60,218 bases of DNA, from contig JAISSU010000030.1 of assembly GCA_031272985.1 (NCBI GenBank), positions 1 through 60,218 on the forward strand. The letters are read 5' to 3'. Below the pieces are notes generated by a model. That model saw only the letters and a list, made by a program, of their open reading frames with translations, was not told the origin of the DNA and did no database searches. This document shows positions 51,473 to 59,830 of the stretch, in pieces. The position numbers and the translations under genes are program-made. This DNA comes from Lachnospiraceae bacterium (GTDB lineage Bacteria > Bacillota > Clostridia > Lachnospirales > Lachnospiraceae). Within the stretch, counting starts at the first letter, position 1. Each line of letters opens with the position of its first letter.

Positions 51473-52441
51473 GTGAATCAGTCAATAGCTTTTCCCCATT
51501 TGGGGATTTACCTTAATAATGTCGGAAGCTCGTTTAAGATAGGCGGGTTTACCGTTGCTTTCTACGGCGTTACATTGGGGATAGCAATCCTCGTAGGTAT
51601 TTTGATAGCGGCTTGGAGAGCAAAAAAAACAGGGCAAAGTCCGGACTTATATTATGATTTGGCTATTTACAGCGTAATTTCAGGTGTTTTGGGCGCGCGG
51701 ATTTACTATGTCATTTTCACATGGAGCTATTATAAGGACCATTTGGGCGAGATAATTAATTTGCGTCAGGGGGGGCTTGCGATTTACGGAGGCGTAATCG
51801 GGGCTGTCATTGCGGTATTAGTCTATTCAAAAGTAAAGAAGATCAAACCTGCTGTTTTATTGGATACCGCAGGCTGTGGTCTCGTCGTAGGTCAGATGAT
51901 AGGGCGCTGGGGAAATTTCTTTAACAGGGAAGTATTCGGGCGCTATACCGACGGGCTTTTCGCAATGCGAATTCCTTTGAGTGCGGCACGCATGTCGGAT
52001 GTTTCTGATGAGATGCTTCAAAATGCCCAAACCATTGACGGCATGGAGTATATTCAGGTTACTCCGACGTTTCTTTATGAGTCAGCACTTTGCTTAGTTA
52101 TTTTCATATTGATGCTCTGGTATGCCAAGCATAAAAAATTCGACGGCGAGGTCTTCGTGTTTTATGCCTTTTGTTATGGTGTAGGACGCTTCTTTATAGA
52201 AGGAATAAGGACAGACCAGCTGAAGATCCCGGGAACTAATCTTCCGGTTTCACAGGTGCTCGCAGGTGTAGCGGCGGTAGTATGTCTCGGTATTATACTC
52301 GCAGGAAGGATAGGATTGTTCTCAAAGAATAATGAAAAGATGATAATTGAGGAAAGCGAAGCGTTAGAAAAAGAATCCGCAAGTGCGGTTGCGGTGGAGA
52401 ACAATGAGGAAAAAAAGGAAGTAAATACGGAAATTCCGTGA
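51473..52441 (+). CDS. lgt: Prolipoprotein diacylglyceryl transferase
   Basis: A 322-residue membrane enzyme with about seven membrane segments and the Lgt signature GRWGNFFNREVFG; further family motifs are GGLAIYGGVIG and FYAFCYGVGRFFIEGIRTDQL. It attaches diacylglycerol to the lipobox Cys of lipoproteins. GTG 51473 was chosen because ATGGAGGA lies 8 bases upstream and the start MNQSIAFPHLGI fits the family; the in-frame ATG 51458 is part of that ribosome site. The acidic C-terminal 40 residues are longer than usual. Confidence 0.94.
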   Translation: MNQSIAFPHLGIYLNNVGSSFKIGGFTVAFYGVTLGIAILVGILIAAWRAKKTGQSPDLYYDLAIYSVISGVLGARIYYVIFTWSYYKDHLGEIINLRQGGLAIYGGVIGAVIAVLVYSKVKKIKPAVLLDTAGCGLVVGQMIGRWGNFFNREVFGRYTDGLFAMRIPLSAARMSDVSDEMLQNAQTIDGMEYIQVTPTFLYESALCLVIFILMLWYAKHKKFDGEVFVFYAFCYGVGRFFIEGIRTDQLKIPGTNLPVSQVLAGVAAVVCLGIILAGRIGLFSKNNEKMIIEESEALEKESASAVAVENNEEKKEVNTEIP

Positions 52442-52469
52442 AATATTCACAAAAATTAGTTTATTTTGC

Positions 52470-52498
52470 TTGTATTTTTTTCCGAAAAATGGTACTTT
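52470..52498 (+). promoter_or_regulatory. Possible promoter of the charged-helix protein gene
   Basis: TTGTAT (52470-52475), 17-base spacer, TACTTT (52493-52498). The -10 box is a weak match; the spacing and the flanking TGG resemble other promoters in this window. Confidence 0.4.
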
Positions 52499-52560
52499 AT
52501 CAATATATTGTGTTTTGGGGGTAGATGAAGTACAACTTTTGAGATCAGGGGGACAACGGG

Positions 52561-54759
52561 TTGAATCTGAAATTGTTGTTAATTATCGCGGGAATCGGCA
52601 TAGCTGTTATTGTGCTATTCTTTTTTATTAATAATAGGAAGCTTTGGCGTTCTATCGCGGGGATCCTCGCTACGAACGTCGCATGCTTTTTCGCTTACAA
52701 TCTGTTTAATCCGCTGCTTTCGGGAAAGGGTATATATGAGCTTCGTCCCCAGCTATTATTATTGGTATTTGCTCCTATACTTACTTTTTTAATTGTTTGG
52801 CAGATTTCACAGCTGATACACAATTCTGTGGTAAAAAAGAATGAAGAAGATGAAGCAGAAGTAAATACCGCGAGGCAGCCCGTTAAGACTACGGTTAATA
52901 AGCAGGCAGAGCTCGAAAAAGCCAGAAATCAGACTATGGTTTTCGCTGATGAGGTTCCGGATAAGAGGCAGCGTCCTGTCACGAGACCCACAGCTCCCGC
53001 AGGGAATTCGCAGGCATCGCGCCCGACGGGCACTCAGAGTAGCACTCAAAGTGCCAGAAGGCCTACAGGGCAAACTGCACCGACCGGCAGTACCGGCAGA
53101 GCTGCAGCTATGGCGGCGGCTTACGCAGATGGGAGAAAAGTACCCGCGGGCAGCAATAATCAGCAGGTAAGACCGACACCTGCCGCAGGAAATACCGACA
53201 GGGGTCCCGCACCTGCAAGGCCGGCACCCGCTGCAAATACCTCCGGCAGACCCGTATCGGGCGTGACACCCACCAGACCTACGGGTAGACCTGCCGCTGC
53301 ACCTAATACCGCCCAAAGGCAGGCAGCACAGGCCTCATCTGTGAGACAACCTACGAGACCAGAACCGGAGATTTCAAAAGAAGAAGCAGCGCGTCGCATG
53401 AGAGAGCTAAAGGCGGCTGAGGCTAAGCGTTTGGAAGAGGCAAAAATCGCTGAAGAGGCAAGGATTGCAGAAGAAGCGCGATTAGCCGCGCAGGCGAAGA
53501 AGGCGGCGATGGTTAAACGGGCAGAGGATGCCAGAAAAGCCGCAGCGGATAAAGCAAGGCTTCGAAAGCTCGCTGAGGAAGCAAAGAAAGCCGAAGAAGC
53601 AAGGATTGCCGAACAGGCCAGTTTAGCCCTCGAAGTAAGGGCAGCCGAAGAAGCAAAGCGTATTGCTGAAGAAGTAAGAATCGCGGAAGAAACCGCTCGC
53701 ATAGAAGCCGAAAGAAGAGCCGAGGAAGCCAGAATTATTGAAGAAGCGAGAATCGAAGAAGAAAGGCAAGCCGATATCGACAGATTAGCTGAGGAAACTT
53801 TGATTATCGAGGATGCAATAGCTGCCGAGGAAGCAAAACTCGCAGAGGAAGCAAAGCTCGCCGAAGAAGAAAGAAAACGCATTGAAGAAGAACAGATTGC
53901 CGAAAAGGCAAGACTCGCCGAGGAACTAAGACTCGCTGAAGAATTGCGAATAGCCGAGGAAGAGACAAAGATTCTTCATGAAGAAGAGCTCGCAGTGCAG
54001 GCAAGGGCTGCGGAGGAAGACGCTATAGCAGCGCTTATGGAAAAACGCGCAGAAGAAGAGCGAATTGCCGAAGAGGCCAGGAAGGCAGAAGAGGAAAGAA
54101 AAGCCGAGGAAGAAAGAATAGCCGAGGCGCAGCGATTAGCCGAGGAAGCAAGAAAAGCCGAAGAAGAACGGATTGCCGAGGAAGCACGAATCGCCGAAGA
54201 GGAAAGAAAAGCCGAGGAAGCAAGGCTCGCCGAAGAGGCGCGAATCGCCGAGGAAGAAAGGAAAGCCGAAGAAGAAAGAAGGCTGAGAGAGGAAAGAGAA
54301 GCTGAGGAAGCACGTCTGGCACAGCTCGCAAGAAAGGCAGAACTCGAACGCATCGAACAGGAGGCTCGTCTGGCTAAGATAGCGGAAGAGGCCAGATTAG
54401 CCGAGGAGGCAAGGAAGGCCGAAGAGGCGAGAATCGCCGAAGAGCAAAGAAAAGTCGAGGAAGCAAGACTACAAGCTTTAGAAGCTGAGCGAAAGAAGAA
54501 TGCTAAGCTTCTGATCCTTGAAAAGGCAGATGATGCCAGACGAAGCGGAGGGCTTTCTATAGCGGCGGCATTGTACGAAAGATACGCGGCTGATCCCGTG
54601 GATGGCGAAACGGCTTTGGAGGCACAGAAATCACTTTTGGAATGCTATATCGCACTAAAGAAAAATGACGAAGCAAAGTCACTCGCGACGCGCCTCATGG
54701 AAAAGCTGGATGCGGAGGGCAATAAAAAGATGCAGGTTATTCTGAAGCTGCTGGGATAA
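52561..54759 (+). CDS. Membrane protein with a very long charged single alpha-helix and TPR-like end
   Basis: A 732-residue protein, start TTG 52561. Residues 1-85 hold three membrane segments (about 4-23, 31-50, 64-84). A Pro/Thr/Ala/Gly-rich linker follows (about 110-268). Residues about 272-660 are made almost only of Glu, Ala, Arg, Lys, Ile and Leu in units such as RIAEEARLAEEERKAEE, with no Pro or Gly over most of the length; this predicts a single charged helix of roughly 58 nm or a coiled coil. The last about 75 residues are a TPR-like helical repeat. I recognise no family. It could act as a rigid cytoplasmic or envelope spacer. Internal DNA repeats make length changes likely. Confidence 0.8.
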   Translation: MNLKLLLIIAGIGIAVIVLFFFINNRKLWRSIAGILATNVACFFAYNLFNPLLSGKGIYELRPQLLLLVFAPILTFLIVWQISQLIHNSVVKKNEEDEAEVNTARQPVKTTVNKQAELEKARNQTMVFADEVPDKRQRPVTRPTAPAGNSQASRPTGTQSSTQSARRPTGQTAPTGSTGRAAAMAAAYADGRKVPAGSNNQQVRPTPAAGNTDRGPAPARPAPAANTSGRPVSGVTPTRPTGRPAAAPNTAQRQAAQASSVRQPTRPEPEISKEEAARRMRELKAAEAKRLEEAKIAEEARIAEEARLAAQAKKAAMVKRAEDARKAAADKARLRKLAEEAKKAEEARIAEQASLALEVRAAEEAKRIAEEVRIAEETARIEAERRAEEARIIEEARIEEERQADIDRLAEETLIIEDAIAAEEAKLAEEAKLAEEERKRIEEEQIAEKARLAEELRLAEELRIAEEETKILHEEELAVQARAAEEDAIAALMEKRAEEERIAEEARKAEEERKAEEERIAEAQRLAEEARKAEEERIAEEARIAEEERKAEEARLAEEARIAEEERKAEEERRLREEREAEEARLAQLARKAELERIEQEARLAKIAEEARLAEEARKAEEARIAEEQRKVEEARLQALEAERKKNAKLLILEKADDARRSGGLSIAAALYERYAADPVDGETALEAQKSLLECYIALKKNDEAKSLATRLMEKLDAEGNKKMQVILKLLG

Positions 54760-54765
54760 AATATA

Positions 54766-54793
54766 TTAACATTCCAAAGCTTTAAATTATAGA
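54766..54793 (+). promoter_or_regulatory. Possible promoter of the VanW-like gene
   Basis: TTAACA (54766-54771), 16-base spacer, TATAGA (54788-54793), about 70 bases before the start codon. Confidence 0.45.
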
Positions 54794-54862
54794 ACTATCA
54801 ATCACCTAAAGGGGGAGAGACCGGAGGGGATCATTAAGGATTTTGGAGTAACGGGTACGAAA

Positions 54863-56275
54863 ATGGCAGGCAAGGGTAGAAGATCCAAAACTTCAAAACA
54901 AAGCGGCAAGCGCAATCTTATTAAGAATTTAGTGCTTGTTTTAGTGGTTATGGCAGTTGTTTTCGGTGTGGGCTTAAGCGTCGCAGCGAGCAGTTATCAG
55001 AACCGTTATATTTTTGCGCCCGGGACTACATTGGACGGGCAGAACATAGGCGGGATGACTGTCGATGAGGCGAAAAAGGCAATCGACGAGCGGCATAAGA
55101 GCGACGCCGTTAATAAGAAAATAGATCTGGAATTCGATGGGACTCTGACCGAATTAGACCAGAGTGCTCTCGGAATAAAATATGATACGGCTTCCATGCT
55201 TGCTCAAATCATGGAAGATGATAAGGCGAAAAATTCCTTTTTGGATAACGTAGCAAAGGTTCTGGGGCTTAGCGGAAAGCCGTCATACGAGACGAAACCC
55301 ATTTATGATAAAGAACATCTTATTACGGTCTTGAAATCAGCACTTTCGGAAAAGGAAAAACCCGCTACGGATGCTAAAGCCGTGATGGATGAAAAAACCG
55401 GCGAGTTTAAGTATATCGAGGGAGAATCGGGGATCACAGCTGATGTCGAGTCGATTGTGGACGCCGTTCTTAATTATGTTAAAAAAGGCGAAACAGCCAC
55501 TGTTCAGGTGGCTACTCAGGTGCAGGCGCCATCCATTACCGTAGAAGATATAAAGCAAAATATAGCATTGGTCTCTGAATACACTACAAACCTTACAGAC
55601 GAGACAAACCGCAATACAAATATTAAACTCATTTGTGATGCCGTGGATGGTTATACCATTGCGCCGGGCGCAACTTTATCACTAAACGAACTCGTAGGGC
55701 AGCGCACGACGGAAAAGGGCTATGTGATGGCAGCGGCTATATTGGACGGAAAAGTAGAGGATGATTTAGGAGGCGGTATTTGCCAGCTCGCCGGTACTCT
55801 TTATAATGCTGCATTGATGGCTGATATGGAAATAGTGGAGAGGGTAAAGCACACTTATCCGGCCGACTATCTGCCTGTGGGATTGGATGCGAGTCTTAAT
55901 TGGAATAATCAGGATCTCAAAATAAAGAATGTTTCCGATTATCCCATTTTGATTGATTCAAATATGGATTTAACCGAGCACACCCTGACTGTGAAACTTT
56001 ACGGACAGCCAATCGCGGATAATATCAAAATTGAGATTAATCCCGAGGTAATAAAAGAGCTTAAGCCTCAAGGCGAGAAAATTATCACGACAAAAGATCT
56101 CGCACCGGGGGTAAGGCAGGTCGTAGATGAAGCAAGTCCCGGCTACGAGGTCGTTGTTTACAGAAAATATTACATGAATAATGAAGAAATAAAGAGCGAG
56201 GAAATCTCGCATGATACATATGGTGCAAAAGATGCTACCGTGAAAGTCGGTGTATCGGGAGCAACCGTAAAATAG
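54863..56275 (+). CDS. VanW-family exported protein with peptidoglycan-binding domain
   Basis: A 470-residue protein with a basic N-terminus and one membrane segment (about 22-45), probably an uncleaved signal anchor. Residues about 60-220 resemble the PG_binding_4 fold. Residues about 240-375 are a VanW domain (NTNIKLICDAVDGYTIAPG; VGQRTTEKGYVMA; GGGICQLAGTLYNAAL). A G5-like beta domain ends it. VanW proteins occur beside some vancomycin-resistance genes, but no van genes are here; a role in the wall is likely, and resistance is not implied. Confidence 0.88.
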   Translation: MAGKGRRSKTSKQSGKRNLIKNLVLVLVVMAVVFGVGLSVAASSYQNRYIFAPGTTLDGQNIGGMTVDEAKKAIDERHKSDAVNKKIDLEFDGTLTELDQSALGIKYDTASMLAQIMEDDKAKNSFLDNVAKVLGLSGKPSYETKPIYDKEHLITVLKSALSEKEKPATDAKAVMDEKTGEFKYIEGESGITADVESIVDAVLNYVKKGETATVQVATQVQAPSITVEDIKQNIALVSEYTTNLTDETNRNTNIKLICDAVDGYTIAPGATLSLNELVGQRTTEKGYVMAAAILDGKVEDDLGGGICQLAGTLYNAALMADMEIVERVKHTYPADYLPVGLDASLNWNNQDLKIKNVSDYPILIDSNMDLTEHTLTVKLYGQPIADNIKIEINPEVIKELKPQGEKIITTKDLAPGVRQVVDEASPGYEVVVYRKYYMNNEEIKSEEISHDTYGAKDATVKVGVSGATVK

Positions 56276-56288
56276 GATAAATATTCTC

Positions 56289-56317
56289 TTGTAAAATAAG
56301 GCGTGTTACAGTAAAAT
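56289..56317 (+). promoter_or_regulatory. Promoter of the PRC-barrel gene
   Basis: TTGTAA (56289-56294), 17-base spacer, TAAAAT (56312-56317); leader of about 80 bases. Confidence 0.5.
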
Positions 56318-56404
56318 AGGTTCATACGAGATAATGTCGGGCTTCCGGCTTATTGATAAAAATATTAGCAGAGAGGTCTGCAAAAAACAGGAGGGATATA
56401 TATT

Positions 56405-57091
56405 ATGAAAGCTGCAAGCGTTATCGCAAAGCTTCCCATCGTCAGTATCAATGAGGGGGATCAGATTGCATTGGTTAAGGATTTGCTCGTAGGAAGAAAA
56501 TCCAAAAAAGTAGAGTATTTGTCAGTAGTACAGGGAAAATCAAGCGTCGTCCCGAGAGTTATCGCTTTCAGTGAATTGCTGGGAATCGGAAAGGAATTTA
56601 TAATCACGCAGACCGAAGACAATATAAAGGTATCGGCTGATGTCATCAGCGAGGGTGAGGAGTTTATTCACTTGACCGGTACCACCGTTATTTCAGCGAT
56701 GGGCGATTATGCCGGAATCATTAAGGATTGGGAACTTGATGAAAAAACAGGCTTTGTCTCAAAGATTATCCTTGACAATGCTTCCGAGATTGAAAATGAA
56801 AAGCTTTTAAGTCTTTCACAAAAATTCATCCTTGCAAATCTGGATGGAATGGATATTCCTACGGCGAGTGAGAGTACGACTGCTGAGACACCGGCAGCGA
56901 ATGAAGCCGCAGAAGACACAGAGGAATTGGATCAGGGAACGATTTCTTATCTGCTCGGAAAGACTGTTAACGCGGATGTATCCAGCGCGGACGGAGCTTT
57001 TAATGTAACGGCCGGCACGACACTTACCGAAAGTTTAGTCAGAGATGCCCAAAGACATGGTGCTTTGATTGATTTAACAATGAACGTGTAA
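56405..57091 (+). CDS. PRC-barrel domain protein
   Basis: A 228-residue protein with two PRC-barrel-like units (about 1-80 and 82-150: KLPIVSINEGDQIALVKDLLV; TTVISAMGDYAGIIKDWEL), an Ala/Glu/Thr linker, and a C-terminal 45 residues (LLGKTVNADVSSADGAFNVTAG) that look like a third small beta unit ending in an AQRHGALIDLTMNV helix-strand. PRC barrels bind RNA or proteins. In Clostridia such proteins are often near cell-envelope or sporulation genes; the role here is unknown. GGAGGG ribosome site. Confidence 0.75.
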   Translation: MKAASVIAKLPIVSINEGDQIALVKDLLVGRKSKKVEYLSVVQGKSSVVPRVIAFSELLGIGKEFIITQTEDNIKVSADVISEGEEFIHLTGTTVISAMGDYAGIIKDWELDEKTGFVSKIILDNASEIENEKLLSLSQKFILANLDGMDIPTASESTTAETPAANEAAEDTEELDQGTISYLLGKTVNADVSSADGAFNVTAGTTLTESLVRDAQRHGALIDLTMNV

Positions 57092-57140
57092 ATATAAGCA
57101 CGCTTAGTCATAATTTATACCGGTTTAGTAAGATTTTGTC

Positions 57141-57170
57141 TTGACGACAGGTTTTTTACCGTGTTACTAT
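57141..57170 (+). promoter_or_regulatory. Promoter of the transporter leader
   Basis: TTGACG (57141-57146), then TTACTA after 17 bases or TACTAT (57165-57170) after 18. Transcription would start about 15 bases before the hairpin at 57191. Confidence 0.6.
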
Positions 57171-57190
57171 GATAAAGAGTTTGAAAGGGC

Positions 57191-57228
57191 AAGGACGCTC
57201 TCACTTTGTGAGCGCGTCCTTTTCTTTT
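57191..57228 (+). terminator. Terminator-like hairpin in the transporter leader, possible attenuator
   Basis: AAGGACGC pairs with GCGTCCTT and CTCAC with GTGAG around TTT, with one mismatch, followed by TTCTTTT. It sits close behind a promoter and 160 bases before the transporter gene, so most transcripts might end here unless read-through is regulated. Further on, GCATACC (57250-57256) can pair with GGTATGC (57270-57276). No known riboswitch is recognised in the 300-base gap 57092-57391. Confidence 0.65.
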
Positions 57229-57391
57229 CACAGTCACTATCTGATACCGGCATACCTACGGAGGAGGCGGGTATGCGCATTAGTCCACGGGATCGCTTTG
57301 TTTTCTTATTTTGTACTTGCCTTGGAAATATCACATGAATTAATAAAGAAACATTCGCGTATTCCGAATAAAATGAGAATGGAGTGTTGTT

Positions 57392-58822
57392 ATGGGAGAA
57401 AAGGTAAAAAAGGAAAAAGGTAGGTTTTCGAGGTTTGGTTACATCATGGTGGCAGCCGGTGCGGCGATTGGACTCGGTAATATCTGGAGATTCCCCCCGC
57501 TGGCATATGAAAACGGAGGCGGTGTCTTCGTTATTGTCTACATCATCATTGCGTATCTGTTAGGTCATTCGGTAGTGGAAATGGAATCAGCTTTAGGTCG
57601 TCACACACGTGTTAATGCTGTTGACGCATATGGCAAAATCAGCAAGAAATGGAAATTTGCGGGCGCCATTAATGTAATATGTACAGTACTTATTGATATG
57701 TATTACATCATCGTCAGCGGTTATGTACTGAAGTATGCGATTGACTTTTTAGTCAATTTCAAAACGATTTCTACTTTTGAGCAGGGAACAGATCAGGCTT
57801 ACAATTACTATGTAAACTTCATATCGAATCCCTGGCAGCCGCTGGTTTATTCTGTAATTCTTATGATAATCATAGTTGTGCTTTTAGGCTTTGGCATCAC
57901 TGAATTGGTCGAAAAAGTCACTAAAGTAATACTTCCTGCTTTGATGGTATTGCTTCTTATCTGCGGTATCTGGGCTCTGTTTATTTCTCCCGGTGCCATT
58001 GACGGATTAAAGACCTATATCCTTCCGACAGCTGAGAACTGGAAAGTCTTTACGACGAATCCCGAGACCGGTGCATTCACATTAAAGCCCTTCTCTAATG
58101 CCTGCGTACAGATAATGTTCTCGGTCGGTATCGGCTGGGCTATCTTCACCACATTAGGTACTTCAATAAAAGATTCCGCAAATATCCGCAAGGACTCCGC
58201 ATGGGTCACATTCCTTGATACGGGTATTGCTATATTAGCCGGTTTCGTTATTGTCCCGTCTGTTATCGGCGGTGGTTCTACGATGAAATACGGTCCCTCC
58301 CTTATTTTCCAGGCGATGACCGAAATCTTCGCGAAATTCCCCGGCGGACAGTTTATCGGATTTTTCTTCTTCCTCGCCATTATATTTGCGGTGCTTTCCA
58401 CTTACTTTACGATTTTGGAAATCCCTGTAAAGGTTGTTGAAGAGAAATTTAAAATGTCTCATTTGAAGGCTACAATAATTACTGCCATCGTGATCTTAAT
58501 AGGCGGCGTATTCTGCTCGCTTTCACAAGGCAGCGGTTTACTCAGCAATGTACTACTTCCCTGGCCTTCGGTTTCGGGAATTGCGATGTACAATATTTAC
58601 GACTGGATAGACTGTTTCTCGGCATATGTGCTACTGCCTCTGGGCTGTCTATTGACCTCATTCTTTATCACATTTAAATGGGGATTCAAAGGCTATGCCG
58701 CAGAGTTGTTAAAAGACGGACGCGACGGGAAATTCACGACTTGGAATAAAATAGTCGCTTCAATAATCGTGCCAATACTGACGATTATCGTTATATTAAA
58801 TGTTTTCGGTTTCCTGAAATAG
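57392..58822 (+). CDS. Sodium-dependent transporter of the NSS/SNF family
   Basis: A 476-residue protein with about twelve membrane segments. The N-terminal GYIMVAAGAAIGLGNIWRFP matches the sodium and substrate site of the neurotransmitter:sodium symporter family (LeuT type); FFFFLAIIFAVLSTYFTILE carries helix 8 sodium ligands. The substrate is probably an amino acid. Helix 1 keeps the unwound GLGN break. The leader has an attenuator-like hairpin, which would fit amino-acid control. Confidence 0.9.
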   Translation: MGEKVKKEKGRFSRFGYIMVAAGAAIGLGNIWRFPPLAYENGGGVFVIVYIIIAYLLGHSVVEMESALGRHTRVNAVDAYGKISKKWKFAGAINVICTVLIDMYYIIVSGYVLKYAIDFLVNFKTISTFEQGTDQAYNYYVNFISNPWQPLVYSVILMIIIVVLLGFGITELVEKVTKVILPALMVLLLICGIWALFISPGAIDGLKTYILPTAENWKVFTTNPETGAFTLKPFSNACVQIMFSVGIGWAIFTTLGTSIKDSANIRKDSAWVTFLDTGIAILAGFVIVPSVIGGGSTMKYGPSLIFQAMTEIFAKFPGGQFIGFFFFLAIIFAVLSTYFTILEIPVKVVEEKFKMSHLKATIITAIVILIGGVFCSLSQGSGLLSNVLLPWPSVSGIAMYNIYDWIDCFSAYVLLPLGCLLTSFFITFKWGFKGYAAELLKDGRDGKFTTWNKIVASIIVPILTIIVILNVFGFLK

Positions 58823-58847
58823 GGGATAGAATGAGATTTGTTGCATG

Positions 58848-58880
58848 GGGCGCTGCGAAGGGGGCAGCGTCCTTATTGTT
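58848..58880 (+). terminator. Terminator after the transporter gene
   Basis: GGGCGCTGC (58848-58856) pairs with 58864-58872 (one G-T pair), 7-base loop, then TTATTGTTTT. Confidence 0.75.
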
Positions 58881-58919
58881 TTAAAGAAAATTGCCAATGG
58901 AATCGGCCAAAAACCGGTA

Positions 58920-58949
58920 TTGACGCGAGTCAAAGCCTTGTGTTATAAT
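58920..58949 (+). promoter_or_regulatory. Promoter of tRNA-Ser
   Basis: TTGACG (58920-58925) and TATAAT (58944-58949), 18-base spacer, about 30 bases before the tRNA. Confidence 0.75.
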
Positions 58950-58985
58950 CCGAAATGCGGCTGAATGACAGGCGCGATAAAATAC

Positions 58986-59074
58986 GGAGGGCTAGCGAAG
59001 TGGTCATAACGCGGCGGTCTTGAAAACCGTTTGGGAGCAATCTCACGAGGGTTCGAATCCCCCGCCCTCCGCCA
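58986..59074 (+). tRNA. tRNA-Ser (anticodon TGA)
   Basis: Acceptor GGAGGGC (58986-58992) pairs with GCCCTCC (59064-59070); discriminator G and encoded CCA follow (59071-59074). The anticodon loop CTTGAAA gives TGA for Ser codon UCA. The long variable arm and T loop TTCGAAT fit a class II tRNA. CCA is encoded here but not in the tRNA-Leu at 16556. Confidence 0.96.
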
Positions 59075-59150
59075 AACAGCGGCGCTTAGCGCCTAAATGA
59101 AGAATGATTGCCAAATACTGAATAATTTAAGGATCGGCTCGGCCGCTGTT
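59075..59150. other. Large inverted-repeat structure directly after tRNA-Ser
   Basis: AACAGCGGC (59075-59083) pairs exactly with GCCGCTGTT (59142-59150), enclosing 58 bases that begin with a tight GGCGCT-T-AGCGCC hairpin (59081-59093). It starts at the base after CCA. It could be the tRNA terminator or a folded RNA joined to the tRNA transcript. No T tract follows. Confidence 0.55.
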
Positions 59151-59200
59151 GTATAACGGCATTCAGCTTTTTGATGCATCAGCGCGACAGGAGACGTTTA

Positions 59201-59644
59201 ATGAGCTTTTTTCAAAAAAAGGACGAGGCATCAAGCGGTGATTCCCAAGGCTTAGACGGCATTTCGCTTCTTGAAAAAAATGAAAACGGCCTTATAGACG
59301 GTGATGCGTTCATTACCGCCTTTGCTGAGGTCAAGGTTTTCTACTCAACTCCCTTTGGCGACCATAAGGACGGCGGCAGTCGGCTGTTTCTTCTGCCCGG
59401 CAAGGATGGCGCGGCATACATGCCCGTTTTCATTTCCGAACAAAGAATAAAGGAATTTTATGAAAAAGCGGGCAGACTCGGCTTTTTAGTAATGGAAAAT
59501 TCTTTTCGGTCTGTTCTTGAAACCACGAGAAAAATAAACAGCGGTAATACGCCTGTTAAAATGGGCGTAGTTATTGAGCCCGGATATTACGGCGTAACCA
59601 TCGACGCGAATATGCTTGACGCCGCGCTTGACCTTGCAAAATAG
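59201..59644 (+). CDS. SseB-like domain protein
   Basis: A 147-residue protein that resembles the SseB N-terminal domain (VFYSTPFGDHKDGGSRLFLLPGKDGAAYMPVFIS), a small alpha/beta domain of uncertain function found in many bacteria. ATG 59201 is chosen with CAGGAGA 9 bases upstream; an earlier TTG/ATG frame at 59171 lacks one. The sequence is richer in G and C than the genes to the left. Confidence 0.7.
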   Translation: MSFFQKKDEASSGDSQGLDGISLLEKNENGLIDGDAFITAFAEVKVFYSTPFGDHKDGGSRLFLLPGKDGAAYMPVFISEQRIKEFYEKAGRLGFLVMENSFRSVLETTRKINSGNTPVKMGVVIEPGYYGVTIDANMLDAALDLAK

Positions 59645-59724
59645 CTTTGCCCCTTAACGGTCGCCCCTTTTCTCCGTCACAACACTCGGCCTTTTCCTGC
59701 GTTACCTGTCGCGGGATAAATATA

Positions 59725-59764
59725 TAGTCGTTCAAATTGCAAATTATTTCAAGTAAAACGACTA
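59725..59764. other. Inverted repeat in the last gap
   Basis: TAGTCGTT (59725-59732) pairs with AACGACTA (59757-59764) across 24 A/T-rich bases. It lies between the SseB-like gene and the truncated membrane protein and may be an operator. Confidence 0.4.
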
Positions 59765-59830
59765 CTAATCAAAGCTGTAAGCGGTTTTTCGAGGCCGCGC
59801 ATCCGCATTTGCGGACTGCGAAAAAAGTCT

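Noticed and set aside
53160-54353. Long Ser/Ala-rich minus-strand frames opposite the charged-helix protein
   Set aside because: Complement of Glu-Ala-Arg codon repeats gives Ser-Ser-Ala repeats without stops; no start signal or family match.
54863-56275. Vancomycin-resistance gene
   Set aside because: VanW domains are common in envelope proteins of Clostridia; no vanH, vanA/B, vanX or regulator genes are nearby.
57141-57423. Two overlapping small plus-strand frames in the transporter leader
   Set aside because: They run through the terminator-like hairpin and into the transporter start, with no ribosome site and basic, low-quality composition.
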